A model generated the notes under the pieces. It did not search any database and was not told the DNA's origin. It was given only the letters and a program-made list of their open reading frames with translations. The position numbers were made by a program, and so were the translations under genes. A stretch of 64,000 bases of DNA. Origin: Chryseobacterium potabilaquae. Its GTDB lineage: Bacteria; Bacteroidota; Bacteroidia; Flavobacteriales; Weeksellaceae. The DNA is taken from assembly GCF_902728265.1 (NCBI RefSeq), contig NZ_CACVBR010000023.1, positions 1 through 64,000 on the forward strand, written 5' to 3'. Shown here piece after piece: positions 54,878-64,000 of this stretch (the first letter of the stretch is position 1; each line of letters starts with the position of its first letter).

Positions 54878-56422
54878 ATGAAAAAACTTTACTTCGGTGC
54901 GCTGTACCTATGCGCTATTCCTGTGTGTTTTTCACAGGAAGTCGTCTGGCAAAGAGATATTCAATCCTCAACCCAGGATTTTTTAAGTCAGATCACTACA
55001 ACTCTTGACAGACAATACTTAATTACAGGAAGCTCTATCCAGGCCCCAGAGCTTCAAAATGTAGGCAACAAACAAAACAAGGGCTACAATTTTCATTTGA
55101 TCAAGCTCAATCAGCAAGGAGAACAAATCTGGGAGAAATACTTTTCAGGAAATAAACATGATTTTTTATCGGCTACTGTTGCTACTCAAGATGGAGGGTT
55201 TCTTCTTGCCGGAACTTCTTATTCCACCAAAGGATTGGATAAAAAAGAAGACTCTAAAGGAGGTTCCGATATTTGGGTCATTAGGATCAATGAATTTGGA
55301 GATGAACTTTGGCAGAAAACAGTAGATTCAGCTGCTGAGGAAGAAGCGAGAACTGTTATTCAAACTACCGATTTAGGATTTTTTGTGGCTGGGAATATCC
55401 AAAACTCTGATAAAGGATATGGATCAAAAGATGTTCTTATTGTAAGATTGGATAAAAACGGGAAAGAATTATCCCAACTTATTTTAGGGGGTAACGGAAT
55501 TGATGAAGTTGAAAAGATGATTCCAACACGTGATGGTGGAGCTTTATTAGGGGTATATTCTAGAAGTAAAGCCAGTGGATCAAAGAAAACCGATAATTAT
55601 GGCGAAGGAGATTATTGGATTGTCAAATTGAATAAAGAAAATAAAGTAGATTGGGAAAAGAATTTTGGAGGCAGAGATGATGACCATCTTAGAACATTGG
55701 CTTTAACTTCATCAGGCTATCTCATTGGTGGTGAGTCTCGATCTGAAAAGTCAGGCAATAAAAGTGTAGGGCTTGAAGAAGGAACAGATGTGTGGCTGAT
55801 CTCACTGGATGAAAGAGGCGATGAAATCTGGCAAAAATCTTACAATTTTAAAAACAGAGATGTGCTAAGAGGGATGAGTGTACTTCATGCTTCAGATGAT
55901 AAATCTTCAAAAGGAATATTATTAGGAGGCTATACTCAGGCAGAGGGTAAAATTGAAGCTAATGATGGTACATTTTGGATGCTATACCTTGACCCAAATG
56001 GTAATGAACAATGGAGAAAATATGTAAAGGGAGATTCAAAGAAAAAGGAGGAAAAACTCTCTGATATTACACTTAACAAAGATGGTTCTATTGTATTAGC
56101 AGGAACAAGTGGTGAGGAATTAGGAAAGGAAAACTGGAAAATTATCAAGTTAGGAGATAAACAAATTGATCAATTAATAGAAAAGCAGGATATTAAGATT
56201 TATCCGAATCCTGTATCAGACTATGCTTACGTAGAGATAGGTTTTGATTTCAAAGAAGCAGACATTATCTTATATGATATGGGTGGAAGGCAATTGCAAA
56301 GTCAAAAGACAAAGAATAAAGTGACTAAGATCAACACACAACCTCTCATTCAGGGAGCTTACTTAATTACCATTAAAACTAATACCCATAAAACAGCAAA
56401 CGCAAAATTGATTAAGAAATAA
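54878..56422 (+). CDS. T9SS-sorted beta-propeller-like protein upstream of RHS genes
   Basis: A 514-residue exported protein: signal peptide (MKKLYFGALYLCAIPVCFSQ), then repeated units of about 50 residues with the pattern LDxxGxExWxxxxGGxxxDxxxxxxxTxDGG (for example RINEFGDELWQKT, KLNKENKVDWEKNFGG), probably blades of a propeller, and a type A T9SS tail (DIKIYPNPVSDYAYVEI to TANAKLIKK). Such proteins commonly precede RHS genes in Chryseobacterium-like genomes. It lies eight bases before the first RHS gene, so one operon is likely. Function unknown; a surface adhesin or RHS carrier is possible. Confidence 0.8.
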   Translation: MKKLYFGALYLCAIPVCFSQEVVWQRDIQSSTQDFLSQITTTLDRQYLITGSSIQAPELQNVGNKQNKGYNFHLIKLNQQGEQIWEKYFSGNKHDFLSATVATQDGGFLLAGTSYSTKGLDKKEDSKGGSDIWVIRINEFGDELWQKTVDSAAEEEARTVIQTTDLGFFVAGNIQNSDKGYGSKDVLIVRLDKNGKELSQLILGGNGIDEVEKMIPTRDGGALLGVYSRSKASGSKKTDNYGEGDYWIVKLNKENKVDWEKNFGGRDDDHLRTLALTSSGYLIGGESRSEKSGNKSVGLEEGTDVWLISLDERGDEIWQKSYNFKNRDVLRGMSVLHASDDKSSKGILLGGYTQAEGKIEANDGTFWMLYLDPNGNEQWRKYVKGDSKKKEEKLSDITLNKDGSIVLAGTSGEELGKENWKIIKLGDKQIDQLIEKQDIKIYPNPVSDYAYVEIGFDFKEADIILYDMGGRQLQSQKTKNKVTKINTQPLIQGAYLITIKTNTHKTANAKLIKK

Positions 56423-56430
56423 ATATAAGT

Positions 56431-59400
56431 ATGAACATATTCAAGAATAAATGCAGAGGAATAATAGCTATTACTACTTTATCCATATCATCTTATTATG
56501 CACAAATAATACCTACCATTAAATCTCCTCAAACCTACAATATTGAAAAATTTGGGAATATTCCTGTCAGCCTCAATTCAGGAAGTACCTCTTATAATAT
56601 TAATTTATTTAGTTACGATGATCTTTATAATGGAAATGGGTATGATATAAGTCTGAATTATTATGGGACAGGATTTGTTCCTGCGAAAAAATCCAATTAT
56701 GTAGGGCTGGATTGGTCACTGGATATAGGAGGAACGATAAGCAGGGAGGTAAGAGGTGTTGCTGATGACCTTTTTTCTGATTTCCCTAAGTTTTCCGATC
56801 GATTGTACGGATATTTGGAAGGAGTCAAAACATGCAATAAAAACAATATTGACATCTACAACTCAAATTATCCCTCTCTTCCTGCAGGATACGGAGGTAA
56901 AGGAATCAAGTGTGGAAACCATAGTTTTGAATTGGAACCTGATAAATTTAGTTTCAATTTCATGGGAAATAGTGGATATTTCTTTATCGGAAATGATATG
57001 AAACCCATTATTATCTCTGATAATAAAAATCTGAAAATTGATATTTCAGGACTCTCCAGTAAGCAACCACTCCATCCTACCTTACAAAATGGAGCTAAAT
57101 GCCTTACCCAAACAACTACCATAAAAATAACGGATGAAAAAGGGATTCAATATTATTTCGGAGGGAATTACGAAAACCTGGAAATATCCTATAACCTGAA
57201 TCCGGCAGAGGCTGAAAACAGATTTACCATTACAGCATGGAATCTTTATAAAATAGAATATCCTAATTCTGATATATTAGAAATAAAATACCGTACGGTA
57301 AATGCTAATTCTGGGGATAGAAATTTTTGTGTCAATAATGATGACATTCTTACATTACAGGAACCGTTTCAGCTTATGTTTGATCGTAATATTATTTTCA
57401 AGCAAGAATTTAGTGTAACGAATGAAAGTTATAGTGCAGGAAATTTATTGTTTGATGGGACTGTACGTTGGGGAAATTCAAACAATTCAGTGGAGAATCA
57501 TCAACGGTCTTATTCCGCTACTAAAAAAAGCTTTCCCAATACAGTTCTCTTTAATGGAAAAACAATTGTTTCCTTTGATTATGAGAGATATGAAAAGTAT
57601 TTAATATCAGCTATTCCTTCATTAAAACTTAAAAATATTAATTTTTATAATATTACCGGAGGGCGTCTTATTAAGACTGTGAATCTTAATTATTACAGAA
57701 ATCAAGATTATTTCTTTTTAGAGACTGTGAAAATGTTCAGAAAAGAGAAATTATCATTGGAATATTTTCAGCAGTACAATTTCGATTATTATAATAAAGA
57801 GGAGCTTCCGGATGATAGTACGGGACTTATCGATTATTGGGGCTATTGGAATAATAAGCCTATGTCAAAGCTTGTTCCCAATTTCACCTTGGATAAAAAT
57901 ACAGGGGACTATACGATTACCGATAATACCAGAGATTCAAATCCTGCTTTATGCTCAGTAGGTTTGATGAAAACTATTACATATCCTACGAAGGGAAAAA
58001 GTGAGTTTATCTATGAGCCGCATCAGTATAGTGAAAAGATTGACAGAAACTCTGCCTCACAATTTAAAAATGTATTGGTACCATCCATAGGTTCTGTAGG
58101 AGGAGGGCGTATCCAAAAGATTATCAATTATTCCAATGATGGAACACAAGTAGGATTAAAGGAGTATAAATATATCAGCAACTATGCTCCCAATGCAGCA
58201 AATACAAAATCAAGTGGGATATTATCAAGTTATTATAGAAATCTGGATTATCTGAAAACACAGGCAGGACCTAAAACCAAAGAAAGTCTTCAGGTGTATT
58301 CTAGTAATATAATTGAAACATCCATGAATTCCTCTCCCGTTCTGTATTCAGAAGTCACGGAAATAGAAAATAATAAGGGATATACCAAATCCTATTTTAC
58401 AGATTACAAAATGTATCCTGATGATCCGAATTTTAAAGAAGTGTATAATAATACAGGAGTGACAAGTCCCATCTCTTATTCTCCACCTAATATGGGAAAT
58501 ATCAACTTGCCTTATCGTTCCAACAACTACAAAAGAGGAAAGTTGTATAAGCAGGAAATGTATGATCAGAATTTTGTGAAGATTAAGTCGTCCACCACTG
58601 ACTTTGTTGATATTTCTGAAGCTATTCCGAATAATTTTGTAACCTATGTGACAGACAGGGTGTTTTCGAGATATTTCTTTAAGCTATACGGAGGTTCATT
58701 TTCTCCTTCTAAAACGGTGACAAGTGAGATACTCAATAATAATCTGATCTCATCTACAACAGATTATTCCTATCAATCGGCTAATGGACTGAATGTATCA
58801 AAACTTAAAAACATCCAGGCTGACGGGAGGATAACAGAAACAACCTATAAGTACGCTCATGAAAAAGCAAACCAAAAGCTGATCAATGCCAATATAGTAG
58901 ATACTCCCTTGGAGACAGCTATTACACAAACAATAAACGGAACGACTAAGGCCATATCAAAATCAGAAACAAAATATGATCATGCTGCAAATATTTATCC
59001 AAGTGCCACACTGACTTATGATCTTTTGAATGGATCTTCAACCGAAGTAACCTATGATTTATATGATTCAAAAGGAAATCTTCAACAGTATACCACAAAA
59101 GATGGAATTCCTGTATCTCTTATGTGGGGATATGATCAAACTCAACCTATTGCTAAGATAGAAGGAGCCATGTACAATCAGGTATCGGGATTAATTGCCG
59201 GAATTGTTTCTGCTTCAGATACCGATGCTGTACAGGGTACAGAAACTTCGAAAAATGCTCTAATTACTGCATTGGATGCCTTTAGAAACTTACCGGCTTT
59301 GATGGCTACACAGATTACAACCTATACTTACAATCCTCAAATCGGAGTGACAAGTATTACCCCAACATCAGGAGTCAGAGAAAACTATATCTATGATTCT

Positions 59401-59475
59401 GCTAATAGACTTGAAAAAGTAGTTGATGTGAATGGCAAAGTGTTGAAAGAATATAAATACAATTACAAGAACTAA
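56431..59475 (+). CDS. Secreted RHS-type protein, first part of the RHS pair
   Basis: A 1014-residue exported protein with a signal peptide (residues about 1-25 ending YYAQ). It begins [37 protein letters not shown] and later shows [20 protein letters not shown], a beta-rich head typical of the proteins preceding Bacteroidetes RHS genes. The end has RHS-like YD units: [58 protein letters not shown]. The next gene starts two bases after the stop. Together they probably form one RHS cocoon split into two chains. Confidence 0.8.
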   Translation: MNIFKNKCRGIIAITTLSISSYYAQIIPTIKSPQTYNIEKFGNIPVSLNSGSTSYNINLFSYDDLYNGNGYDISLNYYGTGFVPAKKSNYVGLDWSLDIGGTISREVRGVADDLFSDFPKFSDRLYGYLEGVKTCNKNNIDIYNSNYPSLPAGYGGKGIKCGNHSFELEPDKFSFNFMGNSGYFFIGNDMKPIIISDNKNLKIDISGLSSKQPLHPTLQNGAKCLTQTTTIKITDEKGIQYYFGGNYENLEISYNLNPAEAENRFTITAWNLYKIEYPNSDILEIKYRTVNANSGDRNFCVNNDDILTLQEPFQLMFDRNIIFKQEFSVTNESYSAGNLLFDGTVRWGNSNNSVENHQRSYSATKKSFPNTVLFNGKTIVSFDYERYEKYLISAIPSLKLKNINFYNITGGRLIKTVNLNYYRNQDYFFLETVKMFRKEKLSLEYFQQYNFDYYNKEELPDDSTGLIDYWGYWNNKPMSKLVPNFTLDKNTGDYTITDNTRDSNPALCSVGLMKTITYPTKGKSEFIYEPHQYSEKIDRNSASQFKNVLVPSIGSVGGGRIQKIINYSNDGTQVGLKEYKYISNYAPNAANTKSSGILSSYYRNLDYLKTQAGPKTKESLQVYSSNIIETSMNSSPVLYSEVTEIENNKGYTKSYFTDYKMYPDDPNFKEVYNNTGVTSPISYSPPNMGNINLPYRSNNYKRGKLYKQEMYDQNFVKIKSSTTDFVDISEAIPNNFVTYVTDRVFSRYFFKLYGGSFSPSKTVTSEILNNNLISSTTDYSYQSANGLNVSKLKNIQADGRITETTYKYAHEKANQKLINANIVDTPLETAITQTINGTTKAISKSETKYDHAANIYPSATLTYDLLNGSSTEVTYDLYDSKGNLQQYTTKDGIPVSLMWGYDQTQPIAKIEGAMYNQVSGLIAGIVSASDTDAVQGTETSKNALITALDAFRNLPALMATQITTYTYNPQIGVTSITPTSGVRENYIYDSANRLEKVVDVNGKVLKEYKYNYKN

Positions 59476-59477
59476 TA

Positions 59478-62400
59478 ATGAACAGAAAATTAAAAACAAT
59501 TATATCGGTCAGTACTTTTTTGGTGGCAGGATTCTTCCATGCTCAGTTAAGTCCTACTGAAAACTATGTATCTTCAAAAACGTATCTTTCAGATCCTACA
59601 CAACCCAATCCTAAAACCTCAGAAACGGTTCAGTATTTTGATGGATTAGGAAGACCAAAACAGGTAGTTAATGTTAAAGCTTCTCCATCAGGTAAAGATG
59701 TAGTCACCCATATTGAATATGATGCATTTGGAATGCAATCCAAAGACTATTTGCCAGTCCCTCAGTCATCAACCGGAAACGGAGCGATAGTTTCCAATCC
59801 TTTGGGAAATGCCTCTTCTATTTATGGAGCTGAAAAGATTTATTCAGAAAAAGTATTGGAAAAATCTCCATTAGATAGATTACAACAACAAATTCAGGTA
59901 GGAAACGATTGGACCAATAAGCCTGTAAAGTTTGATTATAGTGCTAATATAGCAGATGAAGTTATTAAATATACCACCACGACCATTTGGGAGAATAACG
60001 CTACAAAATCCTCCATTGAATATAAAGGAACTTATGGAGCTAACCAACTTTATAAGAATACGGTTACCGATGAAGATGGGAATAAAACCATCGAATTTAA
60101 AAATGGTATAGGACAATTGCTTTTGGTAAGAAAAATATTAAGTACTACTGAAAATGCAGATACCTATTATGTTTATAATGAATACAATCAATTAGCCTGG
60201 GTAATTCCACCACTTCTTTCCAAAAAGAAGACCTGGGACTTGGCTGATCAACAAGCTTTGGCTTATGAATACCGTTACGATGGAAGAAATCGATTGGTTG
60301 AGAAGAAACTTCCCGGTAAAGGTTGGGAACATATGGTGTATGATAAAGCAGACCGCCTTGTCTTTACTCAGGATGAACTCATGAGAGCCCAAAATAAATG
60401 GCTTTTCAGTAAATATGATTTATTTGGAAGAGTGATTATCACTGGAATCGTAGGAGGAACTTCTCGAGCAGATATGCAGAATATGATTGCTAACAATCTG
60501 ATTGTTGAAAACCGAAATCCTCCAGGATTTACCAAGAATGGAATGTCGATTCAATATACAAATAATCACTTTCCCTATCTTGAAACCGTATTATCAGTGA
60601 ACTATTATGATACTTATCCTCTCTATAGTTTTAACCCAACTTTTCCTACCAGTATTCAGGGAGAAGTTGTCCTAACAGATAATCCATCCACAAGTGGAGG
60701 AAAGAGTACCAAGAGCTTTGCTGTAATGAGCCTGGTAAAGAATATTGAAGATGACAACTGGACAAAGAACTACTCTTATTACGATACTAAAGGAAGAGTG
60801 ATAGGAAATCATTCCATCAATTATTTGGGAGGGTACACGAGAACAGAATCCAAATTGGATTTTACAGGAGTGGTTCAAAATACAATTACCAAACATAAGA
60901 GATTGAATACCGATACTGAAAAAGTCATTACTGAGGTATTTACTTATGATTCTCAAAATAGGTTATTAAAACATACCCATAAAGTAGATGGTAATCCTGA
61001 GGAAATCTTAGCTCAGAATACCTATAATGAACTTTCTCAATTACAAACTAAGAAAGTAGGAGGAGTAAGTCCAACCAGCCCGATTCAAACCATAGATTAC
61101 AAATACAATATCAGAGGATGGATGACTAAGATCAATGATCCTTCCAATTTGAATGGAAAGTTGTTTGGATATGAGATGAAATATAACAACCCTGTACTTA
61201 CTACTCTTGCTCCTGCAAAATACAATGGAAATATTGCAGAAATTGATTGGAAGACTTCTAATGATGGAATTCTAAAACGATATGCCTATCATTATGATGG
61301 ATTGAACAGACTTTTGTATGGTCATTATGCTGAACCTTTGGGTACTATTCCTCAGGCAGATCATTTTGGAGAGTCTATGGAATATGATCTGAATGGGAAT
61401 ATTACCCGTTTATATCGAAATGCTAAGAACACGAATGGGCAGGCAATGCAGATTGATAATCTTAGTTATATCTATTTAGGAAATAGACTTACTAAAGTAA
61501 CGGATACAAGTCAAAACACGGATGGTTATCCTGGAGGAGGAAATGTTATAGGTTATGATAATAATGGTAATATGACCAGTCATCCTGATAAAGGAATCAA
61601 TGGTATCAGCTATAATTTTTTGAATCTTCCATCAGAGATTAAAGCTAATTCTGGGAATTCAAATGCGGCTATTACCCGTTATGTATATCGTGCAGATGGA
61701 GTAAAGATTGCGAAAAATTATATTCTTGGAGGGACTACAAAAGAAACCCAATATCTAGATGGATTTCAATATGATAATAGTGGTACTTCCAATATATTGG
61801 CTTCATCTTCCTCATTAAAGTTTGTTCCTACAGCCGAGGGATACTTTGATTTTGTAAAAAATAAGTATATTTACAACTATACAGACCATTTAGGAAATGT
61901 ACGTTTAAGCTATTTTAATAATGTATCAGGAGTAGAAGTTCTTGAAGAAAACAATTATTATCCGTTTGGATTGAAACATCAGGGTTACAATATACTAAGT
62001 GGAAATTCTAATTATCAATATAAATACAACGGGAAGGAGTTGCAGGAGACTGGAATGTATGACTACGGATGGCGTCAATATATGCCTGACTTGTGTCGAT
62101 GGATACAATCGGATCCATTAATTAAAGATTTAGATTTTACTTTTGACCCTAATAATATTGATGATGACGATGATAAGGAAGTAGCTAGTGCAATTGAAAC
62201 TACTTTAGGAAATGGTGGAGGGATTTTTAATCCAGATAACCTAAGCCCATATTCTTATGGATATAACAACCCTATAAAATTTGATGACCCAGATGGACGA
62301 TGTCCAACTTGTCTTGTTGGTGCATTTGTAGGAGGGCTAACGGATTATGGTATGCAAGTCGCAGCTAACTATCTTGATCCGACAGTTAAAAATAAGTGGA

Positions 62401-62900
62401 CTGATAATATTTCTGTTTCATCAATAGCTTTATCAGCAGCGGAAGGTGCTTTAACACAAGGCGGAAGTGCAATTAGAAAAGCAGCCATAAAGACGACAGT
62501 AATGGTAGTGAATAATACAGTAGACGTGAAATATTCTGGAGGAAAATTAACCGGTAAAGCTGAAACTAATGTTAGGAATATCGCTAAAAATACACTAACG
62601 GATGCTGCTGTTGGAGGTATTGCTAAAAAAGCAGGAGGTTTAGCAAAGACAACAAAATTAGATAAAGTAGCTAATAAAGTGAATGTAAATAGTAATACTA
62701 AAGCCAAAAATTTTGTTCAAAAAACGACTGGACTAAGTTCTAGGACATCAAGTAGTGTCTCAAAAAAAGTTGATGTAAAAGGGATTTCAAAGCAATTGAG
62801 TAACGGGATTAAAAACTCTACTAACAAAACTGTTGAAAATTCTGTTAATGCAACTACTAAAAATAGTGTAGATAAATTAAAAGATAAGACAAATGAATAA
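59478..62900 (+). CDS. RHS repeat protein with variable C-terminal tip (candidate toxin)
   Basis: A 1140-residue exported protein. The signal peptide (about 23 residues, ending FFHAQ) is followed by a DUF6443-type region ([20 protein letters not shown]). Numerous YD repeats follow ([33 protein letters not shown]). The RHS core signature lies near residues 855-945: [31 protein letters not shown], and [12 protein letters not shown]. The tip, about 195 residues, begins with a hydrophobic [18 protein letters not shown] segment and ends in Lys/Asn/Ser/Thr-rich repeats. I cannot match the tip to a known toxin. It overlaps the next gene. Confidence 0.88.
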   Translation: MNRKLKTIISVSTFLVAGFFHAQLSPTENYVSSKTYLSDPTQPNPKTSETVQYFDGLGRPKQVVNVKASPSGKDVVTHIEYDAFGMQSKDYLPVPQSSTGNGAIVSNPLGNASSIYGAEKIYSEKVLEKSPLDRLQQQIQVGNDWTNKPVKFDYSANIADEVIKYTTTTIWENNATKSSIEYKGTYGANQLYKNTVTDEDGNKTIEFKNGIGQLLLVRKILSTTENADTYYVYNEYNQLAWVIPPLLSKKKTWDLADQQALAYEYRYDGRNRLVEKKLPGKGWEHMVYDKADRLVFTQDELMRAQNKWLFSKYDLFGRVIITGIVGGTSRADMQNMIANNLIVENRNPPGFTKNGMSIQYTNNHFPYLETVLSVNYYDTYPLYSFNPTFPTSIQGEVVLTDNPSTSGGKSTKSFAVMSLVKNIEDDNWTKNYSYYDTKGRVIGNHSINYLGGYTRTESKLDFTGVVQNTITKHKRLNTDTEKVITEVFTYDSQNRLLKHTHKVDGNPEEILAQNTYNELSQLQTKKVGGVSPTSPIQTIDYKYNIRGWMTKINDPSNLNGKLFGYEMKYNNPVLTTLAPAKYNGNIAEIDWKTSNDGILKRYAYHYDGLNRLLYGHYAEPLGTIPQADHFGESMEYDLNGNITRLYRNAKNTNGQAMQIDNLSYIYLGNRLTKVTDTSQNTDGYPGGGNVIGYDNNGNMTSHPDKGINGISYNFLNLPSEIKANSGNSNAAITRYVYRADGVKIAKNYILGGTTKETQYLDGFQYDNSGTSNILASSSSLKFVPTAEGYFDFVKNKYIYNYTDHLGNVRLSYFNNVSGVEVLEENNYYPFGLKHQGYNILSGNSNYQYKYNGKELQETGMYDYGWRQYMPDLCRWIQSDPLIKDLDFTFDPNNIDDDDDKEVASAIETTLGNGGGIFNPDNLSPYSYGYNNPIKFDDPDGRCPTCLVGAFVGGLTDYGMQVAANYLDPTVKNKWTDNISVSSIALSAAEGALTQGGSAIRKAAIKTTVMVVNNTVDVKYSGGKLTGKAETNVRNIAKNTLTDAAVGGIAKKAGGLAKTTKLDKVANKVNVNSNTKAKNFVQKTTGLSSRTSSSVSKKVDVKGISKQLSNGIKNSTNKTVENSVNATTKNSVDKLKDKTNE

Positions 62901-63204
62901 AAAAAGAATCCTTTTAGTTTTGATTTTCCTAATAATTATTTTTCTTAATAGAAATGTATTAATATTTAGACCTTTATTATCTGTTGTCTCAACACAAACG
63001 ACATACGGATTGGTTGTAAACGAAAAAGATGTATTAAGGAGAGGTTTTATAACGGGTACATTTAATTATTATTATAAATTTTCAGTAAATGGCGAAAATT
63101 ATTCTAATCCAAGTTACGATGAAAGCTATAAAGTCGGTGATACTGTTTTGATAGAATACAACGAAACTTTTCCTTTTATGAATAGGATCAAAAATCAGAA
63201 ATAA
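62893..63204 (+). CDS. Small membrane protein, candidate immunity factor
   Basis: A 103-residue protein: a short basic N-terminus, one long hydrophobic segment (residues about 4-30) and a soluble domain of about 70 residues resembling DUF3592-like beta domains ([33 protein letters not shown] and [14 protein letters not shown]). Its ATG lies eight bases inside the RHS gene, the arrangement expected for an immunity gene kept with its toxin. I infer the role only from position and membrane topology; no immunity family is recognised. Confidence 0.55.
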   Translation: MNKKRILLVLIFLIIIFLNRNVLIFRPLLSVVSTQTTYGLVVNEKDVLRRGFITGTFNYYYKFSVNGENYSNPSYDESYKVGDTVLIEYNETFPFMNRIKNQK

Positions 63205-63230
63205 AAATACTATTAAATAAAAACCCATCG

Positions 63231-63279
63231 CAAAGTAGTCATGGTCGGAAGATTTTTCTTCTGACCATGATTAACTTTG
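63231..63279. terminator. Large hairpin after the RHS/immunity genes
   Basis: Inner arms CATGGTCGGAAG and CTTCTGACCATG (one mismatch) with a six-base loop, and outer arms CAAAGT and ACTTTG. It lacks a T-run on the plus strand, so it could be a processed terminator or a recombination-related structure at the end of the RHS tip region. Confidence 0.5.
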
Positions 63280-63365
63280 TGGCCTCCCTTGCCTGATCCA
63301 ACTTATATAATCATATTGGATTATAGATAATCTTAATCTTTATCAAAGTGAGCTATTAATAATTA

Positions 63366-63383
63366 ACCTGAGTTCGGGATAAG
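63366..63383 (+). repeat. Putative left terminal inverted repeat of the IS982-family element
   Basis: ACCTGAGTTCGGGATAAG, about 80 bases before the transposase start; this resembles known IS982-family ends. The right end lies beyond the window, so pairing cannot be tested here. Confidence 0.5.
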
Positions 63384-63466
63384 AAGCGGAATAAAATTTG
63401 CAAAAAAAAGTAATAATTCGTATATTTAAGTTTATGAAATTCAAATATTTAAACGAATTATTACTT

Positions 63467-64000
63467 ATGATTTTGAAAGATCAAATTACAACTATTTTTG
63501 TACAAATTGATGATTTTTGTAAAGAGTTTGATGCTCAAATTAAACAAATGAAGCTGGGAGTACTTGGTGGGCACAAGAAAAGAAGAAGCAGAGCATCTCT
63601 GATGTCAGATTCTGAAATGATCACCATCATGATTGGATTTCATTTGGGAGCTCATAAAACTTTTAAGCATTATTATCAGCAGGTAGTTTGTGTTTATTGG
63701 AGAGATTTGTTTCCTAAAAGCCTTTCTTACAATAGATTTATAGAACTTCAGCAAAAATGCTTTGTGGTTTTCGCCTTATTTTTAAAAGAAAAAGGTTTGG
63801 GAAAATGCACTGGAATAAGCTTTATGGACAGCACAACTCTGAAAGTTTGCAGAAATCAGAGAATTCATAACCATAAAGTTTTTAAAGGATTGGCTGAACG
63901 TGGAAAGTCTTCAATGGGCTGGTTTTATGGATTTAAATTGCATTTGGCTTGTAATGAAAAGGGTGAGCTTTTATCTTTTTATTTAACAAAAGGGAATATG
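63467..64000 (+). CDS. IS982-family transposase, 5' part
   Basis: Open to the window edge (178 codons) from MILKDQITTIFVQIDDFCKEF; an in-frame ATG 11 codons earlier is also possible. The N-terminal part contains SRASLMSDSEMITIMIGFHLGAHKTF and the block FMDSTTLKVCRN, whose aspartate would be the first acidic residue of the DDE triad. GWFYGFKLHLACNEKGELLSF before the edge is characteristic of IS982. The C-terminal catalytic residues are not visible here. It lies just after the RHS immunity candidate. Confidence 0.82.
   Translation, partial: MILKDQITTIFVQIDDFCKEFDAQIKQMKLGVLGGHKKRRSRASLMSDSEMITIMIGFHLGAHKTFKHYYQQVVCVYWRDLFPKSLSYNRFIELQQKCFVVFALFLKEKGLGKCTGISFMDSTTLKVCRNQRIHNHKVFKGLAERGKSSMGWFYGFKLHLACNEKGELLSFYLTKGNM

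Larger units (their letters stand above)
63366..64000 (+). mobile_element. IS982-family insertion sequence, cut by window edge
   Basis: Element boundaries are the putative left repeat and the window end. The transposase it carries is described separately. Confidence 0.65.

Overview
The window is AT-rich bacterial DNA from the Bacteroidetes, most likely a Flavobacteriia member of the Chryseobacterium/Elizabethkingia type (Weeksellaceae). The evidence is internal: promoters of the TTG-N19-21-TAnnTTTG kind, no Shine-Dalgarno sequences before genes, type IX secretion (T9SS) C-terminal sorting tails on three exported proteins, a TonB-dependent receptor, a mevalonate-pathway HMG-CoA reductase, and signal-peptide-bearing RHS proteins with a DUF6443-like start. 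I found no rRNA, tRNA or CRISPR array.

Layout. Base 1 lies inside a transposase (IS1182-like N-terminus, minus strand). From 0.2 to 42.5 kb the window is mostly chromosomal housekeeping: gapA and pfkA; a DUF4130/radical-SAM DNA-metabolism pair; HMG-CoA reductase; a ClC channel; sucC; a T9SS-exported reprolysin; an MscS channel; a 1-Cys peroxiredoxin; a TonB receptor with a PepSY membrane protein; an ABC-F ATPase; NDH-2 and trmD; an Lrp regulator with deoC; dusB; two large outer-membrane proteins next to a fused UMP synthase; two thioredoxin-fold proteins around aroC; a polytopic membrane protein; and a glycine-zipper lipoprotein. A second reprolysin follows at 42.9-45.8 kb.

The accessory part is 46.0-64.0 kb. 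The most interesting block, 46.0-54.5 kb, is a peptide natural-product island. Leftward it carries a 55-residue bacteriocin-like precursor followed by an exporter ATPase gene that has lost its middle. Rightward it carries a TPR/AraC-type membrane regulator, a very small (51-residue) class I lanthipeptide-like precursor without cysteine, a secreted CocE/NonD-type serine hydrolase, and a LanB dehydratase split into two proteins. No LanC cyclase is present. The island is bracketed by two mirror-image copies of a double palindrome, each followed at identical spacing by the same promoter. The left copy drives the bacteriocin-like gene. The right copy points at a region where I find no matching small gene.

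From 54.9 to 63.2 kb there is an RHS locus: a T9SS-sorted beta-propeller protein, two RHS-type secreted proteins (the second with a variable C-terminal tip), and an overlapping small membrane protein that could be the immunity factor. The window ends inside an IS982-family transposase.

Working together: the central genes cover glycolysis, the TCA cycle, pyrimidine, isoprenoid and chorismate synthesis, and tRNA modification. The right third looks like a set of competition systems (a RiPP, a decayed bacteriocin and an RHS polymorphic toxin) that has been remodelled by deletion and insertion.
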